Assembly: GCA_024500155.1 (NCBI GenBank)
Contig: CM044879.1
Coordinates: forward strand, 26,716,572-26,780,571
Origin: Chenopodium formosanum
Lineage: Eukaryota; Streptophyta; Magnoliopsida; Caryophyllales; Amaranthaceae
DNA length: 64,000 bases
Reading direction: 5' to 3'
This document shows positions 1 through 11,154 of this stretch, piece by piece. Under the pieces are notes generated by a model. That model was given only the letters and a program-made list of their open reading frames with translations. It did not search any database and had not been told where the DNA came from. The translations under genes were made by a program, and so were the position numbers. Every line of letters begins with the position of its first letter. Position 1 is the first letter of the stretch.

Positions 1-505
1 GGGGCGAAAAAGGTTCGCCGGCGCCGGGGAGGGCGTTTGGACGCCGGCCGCGAAGGAGAGGGGTTTTTCGAGGGATGGGGAGGGGTTTAAGGGGAGGGGA
101 AACGGAGGGAGAGGGGGTTGGATTCGTGGGTGGGGGCTGCCATCGCCGGCACCAGCGCAGGGGGAGGGGTGGGAGCTAGCGGCCTCCGCCGCCGCCGTCT
201 GGCGGGGGATGGGTTGGTGGTGGGGCGTTGGGATTTGGGGAGGTCTTTGGTGGTTGGGTATTTTTTTTAATTTTTTTTATTTTAATTTTATTTAAAGTTT
301 TTTTTTAATAATTAATTAACTAATATTACAACAACCAATTAGAGGCTGCCACGTGGCATATTAGTCATTAATGACTAACGGTGTTAACCGCCGTTAGCAT
401 TTAGTGACATTTTTCTTAAACACAAGAGTATTTGGTGAATTTAAAAGTTTTGATGGATATTTGGTGAATAAAAAAATAACTAAGGGGCGTTTGGTGAAAT
501 TTCCG
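1..505. mobile_element. Mutator-like TIR element, right part only (cut by window start)
   Basis: Only the right part is in view. A GC-rich, G-skewed core (about 1-240) is followed by an AT-rich terminal arm that ends in GGTGAAATTTCCG. The arm resembles the right arm of the complete element at 21788-23006: both contain a gccacgtg box, a 'taatgactaacGGTGTTAACC' stretch, a gtgacattt motif and repeated 'tttggtgaa' words. The bases after the end (ttgattata, 506-514) resemble that element's duplicated target. No left arm or TSD partner is available, so assignment rests on homology to the complete copy. Confidence 0.5.
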
Positions 506-1001
506 TTGATTATAATATATACTATTTTTTTCTCCATTTCTTTTGGGTTGTTAAATATCGCTCTCGAATATCTAACTAACGCCCGCAAAATAAAATAAAA
601 TTACGTATTTATCCTTATAATAACGATTATAAAAATAATTGATGTTACCTCAATTTCACACTTTTACTGTACACAAAACTTTTTACAGTTCTCTCTAGTG
701 GTCAACGGCCACCAACTCTCATCTAAGGACCACCCCAACTACCATGAATTTCAAAATCAAACATTTTTTAAAATTTTGCAAAATCAAATTCGTTAGATCT
801 TATGGACAACGACGAAATACCTGAAATACAACCTTAGACACTCGCCGAAGGCTCGTCGAACCGTACGAAATCGGTACGTCGCGATAATTTTTTTAAAAAA
901 TTCGAAACCTAGGATACGCCAAAAAAATTTCAAATACCCTAGGCTGAAACGCTTAGTTTTTTCGAAACATCCTAGGGTATTCGAAAAAACTAGGCGTTTC
1001 A

Positions 1002-1787
1002 TGTAGGGTTTTATAGGTACTACGCAGCGGAAAGAAACATGAATCATATTCATACAGTACCTAATCCAAGGATCTAATGCATAACACATAAAGCACAAAT
1101 AATCGTACCTTTGAAGCGTGATTCCACGTGCGATCGAGCAAGAACAAAGGGAGATAAAGAACCCCAAGCGTGATTCCTCTACTTGGTCCACGGGCACAAG
1201 TTAAACCTCCACTAATGCTAGTTAGTCGTGACTGAACGCTTCAATCAACCTTCAACGGAGAGGAGAGACATACTAACCAAGAACCACCACGATAACCACC
1301 ACACGCGCCACCAAGGGGTGGCCGGCCGTACGGACGTGAGGGTAGGATGAGGGCCGTGAGTTGAAGAGAGGGTTAGGGTTTTGGGATTGGTTGCCTTGAT
1401 GTCAAAATTCACATTGTGTGAATTATGACTGCTTACTGCAAACCCTAGGCATGGTTCTTATTTATAGATCTCATCTCTAAATAAGAGCCCATGTCAAAAG
1501 CCCAAAACCTAATTCCAATCTAACTATGCTAGCCCAATCCAATTCATGATTAGTTAATTGCTCATGAGGCCCATTAATGGGCCTCTTACTTGCTTAACCC
1601 AATACCCTTGTGTGTGACCAATATAGGATCCATTCTAAAGGACTTTGGGCTATTTAACTAACCCAAAGATCATCTCTCATAGTCTAGCAACAGAGGATGA
1701 CGCCCCAAAAGAACGAACTTATTATCTCCATAATAGTGATCCTTGATATATCTAGTAATTGCACTTATCGAAGACATAATTCCTTCA
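1002..1787 (-). mobile_element. Solo LTR, minus strand, TSD tttca
   Basis: Read on the minus strand, this 786-bp block starts TGAAGGAATTATG and ends ACCCTACA (TG...CA). It is flanked by identical 5-bp copies of tttca (997-1001 and 1788-1792), which marks an LTR integration with no internal retrotransposon sequence left. A minus-strand TATA box, TATAAATA, lies at 1459-1466. The ORF at 793-1197 is a by-product. The superfamily cannot be assigned from an LTR alone. Confidence 0.75.
1459..1466 (-). promoter_or_regulatory. TATA box of the minus-strand solo LTR
   Basis: Reads TATAAATA on the minus strand, in the middle of the 1002-1787 LTR, where an LTR promoter is expected. It is followed in the transcript sense by 'agaaccatgcctaggg'. 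Activity cannot be judged from sequence. Confidence 0.4.
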
Positions 1788-2048
1788 TTTCAGCCTAGGG
1801 TATTCTAAAAAATTAGGCGTTTCACCTCAAACGCCTAGATTTTTCATACAACCACACGGTTGTTCGCATGAACTACGTGTTTGAGCCTAAGACGTGTGAA
1901 AAATCTAGGCTGTAATACCCCGTATTTTTATACGTATTTTATTTAAAGTATGTATTTAATGAAATATTTAATTGGTTATAATCATTTTAATGAAATATTT
2001 TAATTTAAAAGAGGAAAGTTTAGGGTAAAAGGGTTGGTAGAGAAGGGG

Positions 2049-2056
2049 TATAAATA
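2049..2056 (+). promoter_or_regulatory. TATA box of the outer LTR
   Basis: TATAAATA within 'ggggtataaatatcccact'. The same sequence is conserved in the inner copy at 2578-2585. It sits just upstream of a pyrimidine-rich leader, as expected for the U3/R boundary of an LTR. Confidence 0.5.
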
Positions 2057-2322
2057 TCCCACTTATGAGGCAAATCAACTTTGCCCAGAGTGGAGAAAAC
2101 CCAAGGTAAACTTCTCCCCCTTTTTTCCTTATTTTCCTTTCTTTTTTTTTTTCTCTTCCTTTTCCCCTTCCCCTTTCTCACGGCCGGCCACCACCACCAC
2201 CATGCACGTGGCCGGACCGCTACCACCACACACCACCGCGCGCCACCAGCACACGGCCAGCAGCCGTGGCGGCACAGGCGACAGCAGCCCAGCCGTGCCG
2301 TGGTGGCTGCTGCTGCCGTCGG

Positions 2323-4895
2323 TGTAATACCCCGTATTTTATACGTGTTTTTATTTAAAGTATGTATTTAATGAAGTATTTAAGTAGTTATAATAATTTT
2401 AATTAAAGCATTTTATTAATATATTTTTATAATAGGAAAGTTTATTTAATTATTTTTTATTTTAAAAAGATGGGGTTTTAATTTAAGAAAGTTTATTTTT
2501 TAACAAGTTTTAATTGGAAAGGGATTAGGAGAATTAAAAGAGGAAAGTTTAGGGTAAAAAGGGTTGATAAAAAGGGGTATAAATATCCCACTTATGAGGC
2601 AAATCCACTTTGCCCAGAGTGGAGAAAACCCAAGGTAAGTTTCTCCCCTTTTCTCCCTTACTTTTCTTTCTTTTTTCTTCCTCTTCCCTTCCCCTTCTCA
2701 CGGCCGGCCACCACGCCTCACACCACACGCGTGGCCGGACCACCACCGCACACCACCACAGCCGCCGGCGCACGGCCAGCAGCTGCAGCGGCAGGCGGCA
2801 GCAGCCCAGCCTTGCCGCGGTGGCTGCTGCTGCCGTGGCTGCCTCTCGAAAAAAAAAATGTAATCTTTCTTGTTCCTATTTAATCTATGCTTAGATCTAA
2901 TTATAAACTTTGAGTTTTGGGATTAAAACTTGATGTTTGAATATTGTAATTATGTTAATTAATTTTCAGATTTGATTTTAATTAAAAAGCCCCAATTTTT
3001 GAAACCCTAGATTCTTGATTTATGAAATTATGAAAGTATATGATGTAATTATGTTTAGACCTTTAATTTAAGTACTTTAAGATTGATTTTCAGCAAGTTT
3101 TAATTATAAATATAGTGCAGGAATTTTAAGTAGAAACCTAAATTTTATGTTTTTAAAGGGAATTTAAATTACCCATTAAAGGGGACTTAATTATGGTGTT
3201 CTAAATATAATTTCAGCTTATTCTAATTAATTTATGAAGGGTTTTAAAATAGTATATATTGCTGGAAATTTGTTTAGAGTGGACTTTGATACACTATTAT
3301 AATTTTAATGTGTAGGAGACTTTGAAGTAAGCGATTTTTACTAGGCGTGGCGAATTTAAGATCATATTCAAGGTACGTTCGCGTACTTAGCATATTTTGA
3401 TGATGTAGAATCATGCTAGGCTTAAATTCAATCAATTATAAGTAGCATCATGCTAAGGTTCATGTATTGAATTATGAATTATTGGTATTGGTGATTGAAT
3501 TGTGAAGCATGAATTATTTGAGATGATCTATGGATTGGAAAATTATAGTTTGGCATGATTATATGGACTACATATTTATTTATGGCATGATAGAGAGCAT
3601 GGCTAATCAAACTAATTGTTTAATTATGTTTGAATTATTGAAAAGGAATTTTATTATGGTTCATATAATTTTTATTGATGCTTTAAGCATGCAGAAGAAG
3701 CTAAATAAGTGTCTATGTACACAAGGAATAAATTGTATGTTGGTGCTTTTGAGCACTTAAGGTGTTTTAAACACCAAAGGATAGGATTGTTGGCGCTTTA
3801 TGCGTTTACAGTGTCTAAGACACTGAGGTAGTAATAAAAGGGGTTCAACATTAAATATTATGTGGTCACTAAATATTCAGGAATTAAATTGGTATGTTTG
3901 AATGGTTGAATTATTATTGATGATTGAAGTGTTATGCTTGAGAGTCATCACCAAGTCTAATAATATGTAAATAACGTAAAGTGAAAGAGATTACGCACCA
4001 AAACTCTTGGAACGTATATACCTTGAGTATGAACATATGGGGGGAGTTATGTGACTTTATATTTGATCATAACTTCTAATGGAGTACAGGACGCTGTACA
4101 TTCCTTTTATTTTTATTATTATTGTTATGCGCTGGAATTCCGCCACCCAAGGATGTGGCACAGGTGATGCTGGCACGGTTAGCTCCCGTGTCAGTGGTCC
4201 TCATTTCATTGAGGAAGGTTTAGTCAAGTTAGAAACCCGTTCGATGCGTAATCATCGCTTAATAAATTATGTAGTGTTCAACTTAAGAGTCTTGCAGTTT
4301 GTTGTGCGTGCTTGTAAACAGGTGCATTGAGGTTAGTGTGTGTAATGCTAGGAGTTGCATGATAGTGTGTTTACATACGCTTATGTACTCAGCTTTGCTG
4401 ATTGTGTGTTTTGTTGTGTCTGGCTATGTCTTTATCTTGGCCCTACGATGATCCATTTTAATGGAGAGTAGAGGGGGCAAGTAGAGATTCTCTTTTCAGG
4501 TATTGAAGCATGTTCATGGTGGAGCATGAGTGAAGAGAGAATTATGCTAGTTTTCATTAGGATGTGATATGCTTAAGTTTTGAATAATATGTTTTGTTAT
4601 TTGTTGGACTAACATCATTTTGGTTTTGACGGGTTTGAATAAGGGCCATGAAGGTTCCAAGTTGTAGTAGTTAATATTTAACTTGGTTTTGTTGATTTCC
4701 AACTTTACTTTCGTTTGGTTCGGTTTTTTTAAAATTTGCGTTATTCCTTAGTTTGACTTTCAAAACTTCCGCTGTGTGTCTTTGATAATTGCCTTAGCCG
4801 TTTTTACGGTGGCGGTAATGTCTTAGATATTCCTAAATAGTATTTTTAAGAGGGTAAAACGTATTTTGTTGGAAAGGAATTTCTAGGGTGTTACA
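2323..4895 (+). mobile_element. Inner solo LTR, same family, TSD gtcgg
   Basis: A 2573-bp block that starts TGTAATACCCCGTATTT and ends CTAGGGTGTTACA. It is flanked by gtcgg at 2318-2322 and 4896-4900. It lies inside a homologous LTR, so two solo LTRs of one family are nested. A TATA box, then 'cttttctccctta' leader and a CGGCCGGCC-rich block follow the U3-like region. 'cccaaggtaagtttc' (about 2628-2642) looks like a splice donor in the leader. The ORFs at 3530-3760 and 4079-4330 show no recognisable domain and fall in LTR sequence. Confidence 0.85.
2578..2585 (+). promoter_or_regulatory. TATA box of the inner LTR
   Basis: TATAAATA, identical in context to the one at 2049-2056 in the outer LTR. 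Conservation between the two copies supports a promoter role in the parent element. Confidence 0.5.
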
Positions 4896-5953
4896 GTCGG
4901 TTCTTCAAAAAAAAAATATCTTTCTTGTTTTAATTTAATCTATGCTTAGATCTAATTATAAATTATGAGTTTTGGGATTAAATCTTGATGTTTGAATGTT
5001 GTAATCATGTTAATTAATTTTCAGATTTGATTTTAATTAAAAAGCCCCAATTTTTGAAACCCTAGGTTCTTGATTTATGAAATTATGAAAGTATATGATG
5101 TATTAATGTTTAGACCTTCAATTTAAGTGCTTTAAGACTAATTTTCAGCAAGTTTTAATTATAAAAATAGTGCAGGAATTTTATGTAGTAACCTAAATTT
5201 TATGTTTTAAAGGAAATTTAAATTACCCATTAAAGGGGACCTAATTATGGTGTTCTAAATATAATTATTTCAGCTTATTCTAATTAATTTATGAAGGGTT
5301 TTAAAATAGTATATATTGCTGGAAATTTGTTTAGAGTGGACTTTGATACACTATTATAATTTTAATGTGTAGGAGACTTTGAAGTAAGCGATTTTTACTA
5401 GTCGTGGCGAATTTAAGATCATATTCAAGGTACGTTCGCGTACTTAGCATATTTGATGTTGTAGAATCATGTTAGGTTTGGTTTCAATCAATTACAAGTA
5501 GTATCATGCTAAGGTTCATGTGTTGAATTGTGAATTATTGGTGTTGGTGATTGAATTGTGAAGCATGAATTATTTGTGATGATCTATGGATTGAGAAATT
5601 ATATTTTGGCATGATTATATGGACTACATATTTATTTATGGCATGATAGGGAGCATGTTTAATCAAACTAATTGTTTAATTATGTTTGGATTATTGAAAA
5701 GGAATTTTATTATGGTTCATATAATTTTTATTGATGCTTTAAGCATGAGGAATGAGCTATATAAGTGATGATTGAATTGTTATGCTTTGAGAGTCATCAC
5801 CAAGTCTAATAATATGTAAATAACGTAAATTGAAAGAGATTACGCACCAAAACTCTTGGAACGTATATACCTTGAGTATGAACATATGGGGGGAGTTATG
5901 TGACTTTATATTTGATCATAACTTCTAATGGAGTACAGGACGCTGTACATTCC

Positions 5954-5954
<1 letters not shown>

Positions 5955-6052
<98 letters not shown>
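5955..6052. repeat. (TTA)n microsatellite inside the outer LTR
   Basis: About 32 uninterrupted ATT/TTA units. The matching site in the inner LTR (about 4104-4126) has only four or so units. The poly-Tyr, poly-Ile and poly-Asn reading frames across 5900-6284 are translations of this repeat and are not genes. Confidence 0.97.
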
Positions 6053-7990
6053 GCGCTGGAATTCCGCCACCAATGGATGTGGCATAGGTGATGCTGGCAC
6101 GGTTAGCTCCCGTGTCAGTGGTTCTCAATTCATTGAGGAAGGTTTGGTTTAGTTGGAAACCCGTTCGATGCGTAATCAACGCTAAATAAATTATGTAGTG
6201 TCCAGTTAAAAAGTCTGGTTGGTTGTTGTGTGTGCTTGTAAACAGGTGCAGTGAGGTAAGTGTGTGTGATGCTAGGAGTTGCATGATAGTGTGTTTACAT
6301 ACGCTTATGTACTCAGCTTTGCTGATTGTGTATTTTGTTTGTGTCTGGCTATGTCTTTATCTTGGCCCTACGATGATCCATTCTAATGGAGATGGGGGCA
6401 AGTAGAGATACTCTTTTCAGGTATTGAGGCATGTTCATGATGGGGCATGAGTGAAGAGAGAACTATGCTAGTTTTCACTATGATGTGATATGTTTATGTT
6501 TTGAATATTTTGTTTTATTGTTTGTTGGACTAACATTATTATTTGATTGGACGGTTTTGAATAAGGGCCTTAATGGTTCCAAGTTGTAATGGTTTTTATT
6601 TAACTTGGTTTTGTTGATTTTCAACTTTACTTTCGTATAGTCCGGTTTTTAAATTGTGTTATTTCTTAGTTTTGACTTTCAAGTCTTCCGCTGTGTGTCT
6701 TTGATAATTGCCTTAGCCGTTTACGGTGGCGGTATTGTCTTAGATATTCCTAAATCGTATTTTAAAGAGGGTAAAGTGTATTTTAAAGGAAAGGAATTTC
6801 TACGGTGTTACATAGGCGTTTGCCGCGAATTCAGAAGAAAAAACAAACATTTTCTCTGCCGGCGACTGACTTCCCTTTGTCCTTACTCATCATTACTGTG
6901 GCTATGTAGATCGTGAAACTGGAGGTAAGGAGTTGGTGGTTAAAAGAGGAGGAGGAGGAGGTGGTGGGTAGTATGAAGAGGTGGCAGTGGTGGATAGTAT
7001 GAAGAGGGGGGTAAATTGAGGGTTAATTTCTTTTTAATAAAAAGGGTAAATTTGTAATTTTAGTTTATTTTGCAAGTGTTAGTTAGATATTCGAGGGCGA
7101 CGTTTAGCTTTCCACTTTTTATTTTTGACAAATTTTTTTCTCCATTTTAAAGTATTACTTCATCCTTAAGACTTTCCACATTATCCATTTACTAGTTGTC
7201 TTTAAAAAAAAAAAAAAAGCATTACCCATTTACTAACTTAAGTGGCCAACTTAAAAAAAAAAATGTAGCCACCTAAAAAAAAATATATTGTTCTTAAAAC
7301 AAATTCTTAATGTACCAACAGGCATTGTTTGAAACGCTCAACTACTGTGACGCGTAATTGTGTTTTGAGGTTACAACACACTAATAAAACAAAGAACTCT
7401 GAAACTTGTATTAATACTCCAATTTTAATATTGGACCGATACAACAAAGGGATCTCAATTTTAGCAATGATCTTGTTTTGAAGAGAGTGTCCAAAACTAC
7501 AATATTGAGCTCATGGATGTAGTTGCTAAGATTGGTGATCCTCCTGTGAGTTGTTGCTTAATCGTGCTTGTATCGGAGTTTCCGAACTCTACTTTACTAC
7601 ACGTATATGTCTCCTTCGGATTTTTGAGTTTGCTCAATGCACTTTTGACAGAGCTTTTCACTCTTCCTTGGAGCGTATTGCTATCGCTTTTAGACCAGGG
7701 TTTGGTGACTGGTAGTGGAGGCTTGCCACATTACGGCCTCGGTGTTTATTTTGCTGGTAATGTTTTGCATTACTCTTTTCTTGCATCGCGGTTACAGTTT
7801 GCTAGTCTGCATACTAAGCTTCTTCAGCTTGTTGCATCTAGTCCTACCTTTGATGATGATGTGGTTCTGTTTAATAGAAGTATAGAGACTGACATTTTAA
7901 ATAAACTCATGTGAGATTGCTTCCCCCAAACTCATGAAAAAATTGGCAGATATATATTTTACACACGTTACTAAAAATGTATTTTTATTA

Positions 7991-9028
7991 GGAAAAATTG
8001 CTCCCATTAATCTTAACTTTGCCTCGTCCGCCGAAAATAATCTCAACTTTCATTTATTATCTATTGCACCCAACTTTAGGGGGTATTAATTTTCGTTGCA
8101 CCCAACAGGTCATCTAACCTGATGTAGCAGGTCACCTAGCCACGTGTTAACGTATGATTGACTTAATTTTTTTTTTTTTAAAAAAATAAACAAAAAAAAT
8201 TAAAAACCCCACAAACCACCCATACCCAGTAGCCGGCCACCACACCCCCACCCCCACCTAGCCAGGAAATCACCCCCACCCCCGAAAAACCCCTCCCTAA
8301 GTGCCGGAAACCACCGCCCATCCCCGGAAACCACTCCCCCTCCCTGGAAACCCACCCCTTCTCTTCCCCCACCCTCGAAAACCCCCTCCCCCACCCCCGA
8401 AATCTCCTCCCCCACCCACGAAAACCCCCTCCCCTGCTGGTTAGGGATGTTGGGATGACGTTGTTGGTGATTATCAGCGGTTTATCCGTAGCTGGGTGGG
8501 ATTTTCGGCGGCTGTGTGGGGTTTCGACGGGTTTACGGTGGCTAGGTGCGATTTTCAGGGTGGTGGTTATGGTGGTTTCAGGGGTGGGATTGTGCGATTT
8601 TCAGGGTAGGTTTTGTTAGCGTGGTGGTTTTCAATAGTTAGGGGTTCCGGTCGGCCGTTTTCATGGGTTTATGGCGGCGGGCGGCCATGGTTTGGTGGGG
8701 CTAGGGGAACGTTTAGGGTTTGGCGGTGGGTGGGGGGGTTGCTGGTCGTGGTCGTTTTTTTAACTTTTTTTTTTTAATTTTGTTTTTAATTTTTTTTTTT
8801 ATATAATTATGTTTTTAATTTTTTTTTCTATTTTTTTTCAACCAATTACATGTTGACACGTGTGCAAATAAAAAAATTAGAAATGTTTACCTGATTTACC
8901 GGTTGCAGGTCATTTGGGTTCAACGAAAATTAATACCCCCTAAAGTTGGGTGCAATAGATAATAAACGAAAGTTGGGATTATTTTCGGCGGATGAGGCAA
9001 AGTTCAGATTAATGGGAGCAATTTTTCC
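7991..9028. mobile_element. Mutator-like non-autonomous element, TSD tttttatta
   Basis: The long terminal inverted repeats begin GGAAAAATTGCTCCCATTAA and end TTAATGGGAGCAATTTTTCC. They extend about 130 bp, including 'tatctattgcacccaacttt'. Identical 9-bp target copies lie at 7982-7990 and 9029-9037. The core is C-rich on the left (about 8205-8430) and G-rich on the right (about 8435-8755). It encodes nothing recognisable; the Gly/Val/Trp-rich frames there follow base composition. A 9-bp TSD with long TIRs points to Mutator-like. Confidence 0.85.
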
Positions 9029-9038
9029 TTTTTATTAA

Positions 9039-10073
9039 GGAAAATTTGAATTTTGGTACCTCGAATATGGGGGTAATTGAATTTTAGTACCCATCTAAAA
9101 TTTTATTTTAAATTAGTACCTCGAAAATGACTAAACTATAGATATCAGTACCTCCGTCCATGTTCTGTTAAGTTTTTCGTTAGTGGGGCCCATTATCTAA
9201 TTATTTAATAATTTAAATTATTAAAAAAAAAAGAAAAAACATTTTATAAAAAAAAATAAACTAAAAAAATAATTAAAAAAAAAATCAGCCACACCGGCGC
9301 TGGCCACCCCTTCCCCGAAACCCTAGCGCAACCACCACCATCTTCCCTCTCTTCCTCGTTCCTGGCCGCGGCACCCCACCCCCTCCCTTTCCCTTTCCCT
9401 CCCTGTTTTCCCCTTCCCCTTCCTCGTTCCTGGCCGCGGCGATGTGGTGGATTTCAGATAAGGTGGGTTTCGAATTTGGGGTGTTAGGGGTTTCTAGGTT
9501 CGTCGGTTGTGGGGTGGTGGGTTTTAGGGGTTTCTGGGTTCGTCGGTTGTGGGGTGGTGGGTTTTTGGGTTCGTCGGTGGTGGGGTTGTGGGTTTTGGGG
9601 GTTCGTGGGTGGTGGGGTGTTGTGGGATCTGGGTTCGGGTGTTCGTGGGTGGTGGGTTTATGGCACCCCTGGGCTTCCTGCCTGGCCTCCGCGGCAGCTG
9701 CTGTGGCTGGGCTTTGCTCCAGGGAAGGGGAAAACAGGGAGGGAAAGGGAAGGGGTGGCCGGCGCCGGTGCTAGGGGAATTCGGCCACCAACAGCCGGAA
9801 GCCGGCGCTGGTGTCAGTGGCTGTTTTTATTTTTTATTTTTTATTTTTTAAAGTTTTTTTTTTATATATAAAATGTTTTTTCTTTTTTTTAATAAATTAA
9901 ATTATTAAATAACTAGATAATGGGCCCTACTAAAGGAAAACTTAACGGAACTAGACGGAGGTATTGAAACCTATAGTTTTGTCATTTTGGAGGTACTAAT
10001 ATAAAATAAAATTTTAGATGGGTACTAAAATTCAATTACCCCCATATTCGAGGTGCCAAAATCCAAATTTTCC
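9039..10073. mobile_element. Second Mutator-like non-autonomous element, TSD ttttattaa
   Basis: Starts GGAAAATTTGAATTTTGGTA and ends CCAAAATCCAAATTTTCC. The arms match for about 170 bp, including 'gggtaattgaattttagtac' on the left and its complement on the right. The 9-bp copies are 9030-9038 and 10074-10082. The core is C-rich to about 9430 and then strongly G-rich (9440-9770), with repeats built on 'ggttgtggggtggtgggttt'. It is a different family from the element at 7991-9028, which it abuts. Confidence 0.85.
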
Positions 10074-10688
10074 TTTTATTAACTCCTTGGGAAATTGCTT
10101 TGTGGAAATCTCTACAAGGAGATCATTCTTCTGATTGGCTTACGGCGGTCCCAATATCAAGTTTGGGTTAGATTATGAACGACAAAACTTACCGGTGTGT
10201 GTTATGCTACCGGTTGGTTGGATGTCCCCTTGTTTACTGCATTGAGGCTATGCTTTGCTTGCTCCAAGTTATTCGTTGGTGACATTTATGGAGATAATGT
10301 TGTGTCTTGTGCTGGTATTGTTGGCATTCAACACCGGCATAAAATTGTTCGTGACACTCTCGTTGAAATTTGTTATAGGTCTGGGATTTCTTTAGATGTA
10401 GAGGTTGATATTGGGTAGTGCAGTGAAAGATACGGCTCGTCGTAAGCGTGCTAATAAGTATCAAGCTAAGTGTGAGACAATTGAGTATGTATGTCTTCCT
10501 TTCTCGTTTTCTTCATTAGGAGAATTAGAAACGGATGTCGTTACTTTGCTTAATAAGTTTAGAACTTTTTCAAGACCCAAGATATTGGGGCTCAAGCAGC
10601 AGCCCACATCTTAGTTAGGATCAATTTTGCAATAACTAAAGGAGTGAGGGCTCAGATTGTTTCTCGGGTTCCCACTGATTTTCTGTAA

Positions 10689-11154
10689 ATTTTTTGATTT
10701 ACTTCGTAGTAATAATAGTAATAATAATAATGATTATAAGGTGTAATCAAATCCAATAAGTTTCAACATGTTCAATAATTATTATACGCAGTACTTCGTA
10801 TTATTTTCTCTACTGCGTGGTTTATTAATCTTTATAATTATTGTAGATGACGTATGCTTGTTTATTAATGATAATATTGTTGTTGTTTGTAAAAAAAAAA
10901 AAAAAAAAGAAGAAAAAGTTTGGATCGGGTTTCAAAAGCCCAATTCCTCATATAGTTATCCATTTCGAATTAGTTTCGGGTTTGGGTCCATTTCTAATAG
11001 ATCTACGTGCTACTACGTCATATCATATATGATTTTGAAAAATCATTCAAGAAAAACTTTTCTAGTAAGGCAGACGAAAGCATAGAAGAAGAATTGCTGC
11101 TAAATTCACCTGCGAAATCTTCGGAGCTACAAGGAAGAGATAGAGTGGCTGGTT
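10689..11154 (+). other. 5' flank and leader of the PET191/COA5-like gene
   Basis: 466 bases between the end of the RT-like relic and the start codon. An (A)n run lies near 10891-10908 and AT-rich sequence lies upstream. The last 130 bases, from about 11030, are purine-rich and look like 5' UTR. I see no unambiguous TATA box. Confidence 0.3.

Larger units (their letters stand above)
1911..6812 (+). mobile_element. Outer solo LTR (TGTAATACCCC family), TSD taggc, split by a second copy
   Basis: Starts TGTAATACCCCGTATTT and ends CTACGGTGTTACA, with 5-bp duplications taggc at 1906-1910 and 6813-6817. Subtracting the inserted copy and its TSD (2323-4900) leaves about 2.32 kb of LTR. Segments 1911-2322 and 4901-6812 align along their length with the inner copy, except for missing blocks near the 5' end and near 3720-3940 of the inner copy, and an extra (TTA)n run. 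TGTAA...TTACA ends and long LTRs suit a Ty3-type element, but no coding sequence is present. The Pro/His/Ser-rich ORFs at 2034-2371 are untranslated-leader sequence, not genes. Confidence 0.8.
540..7132. mobile_element. Mutator-like inverted-repeat element, host of three nested solo LTRs
   Basis: The left arm (about 544-618, with 'cgctctcgaatatctaacta') is the reverse complement of the right arm (about 7040-7114, 'tagttagatattcgagggcg'), with scattered differences over roughly 75 bp. Both outer flanks carry tttttttctccattt (525-539 and 7133-7147), a possible target duplication. Without the nested LTRs the element would be about 0.9 kb of unique sequence. Its interior holds a dense palindromic module (about 925-1910, continuing at 6818) and a short GGAGGAGG-rich stretch near 6940-7010. 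No transposase is visible. The superfamily is inferred from arm length and TSD size. Confidence 0.45.
7513..10688 (+). pseudogene. Reverse-transcriptase-derived gene relic, split by two transposons
   Basis: Three blocks resemble the C-terminal region of a plant repeat-encoded protein family usually annotated 'reverse transcriptase zinc-binding' or uncharacterised. Block 1 (7513-7980) has LGVYFAGNVLHYSFLASRLQ, then a +1 frame change to the KLMKKLADIYF segment. Block 2 (10083-10417) has PWEIALWKS, CYATGWLDVPLF and GDIYGDNVVSCAGIVG followed by HRHKIVRDTLVEIC. Block 3 (about 10418-10688) has AQDIGAQAAAHILVRI-like sequence and a C-terminal SRVPTDFL before TAA. The Cys/His-rich GDIYGD..VSCAG motif is the family's most recognisable part. 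The gene is dead: it has frameshifts near 7905, 10200 and 10570, a missing segment between blocks 2 and 3, and the insertions at 7991-9028 and 9039-10073. The flanking codons rejoin in frame across one copy of the target, so the gene was continuous before insertion. The family name is from memory; the homology is clear. Confidence 0.75.

Noticed and set aside
2020..2894. Pro/His/Arg-rich ORFs on both strands
   Set aside because: They coincide with the pyrimidine-rich leader and CGGCCGGCC block, present in both nested LTR copies without frame conservation.
5900..6284. Long poly-Tyr, poly-Ile and poly-Asn reading frames
   Set aside because: They translate the (TTA)n microsatellite in LTR sequence; no gene.
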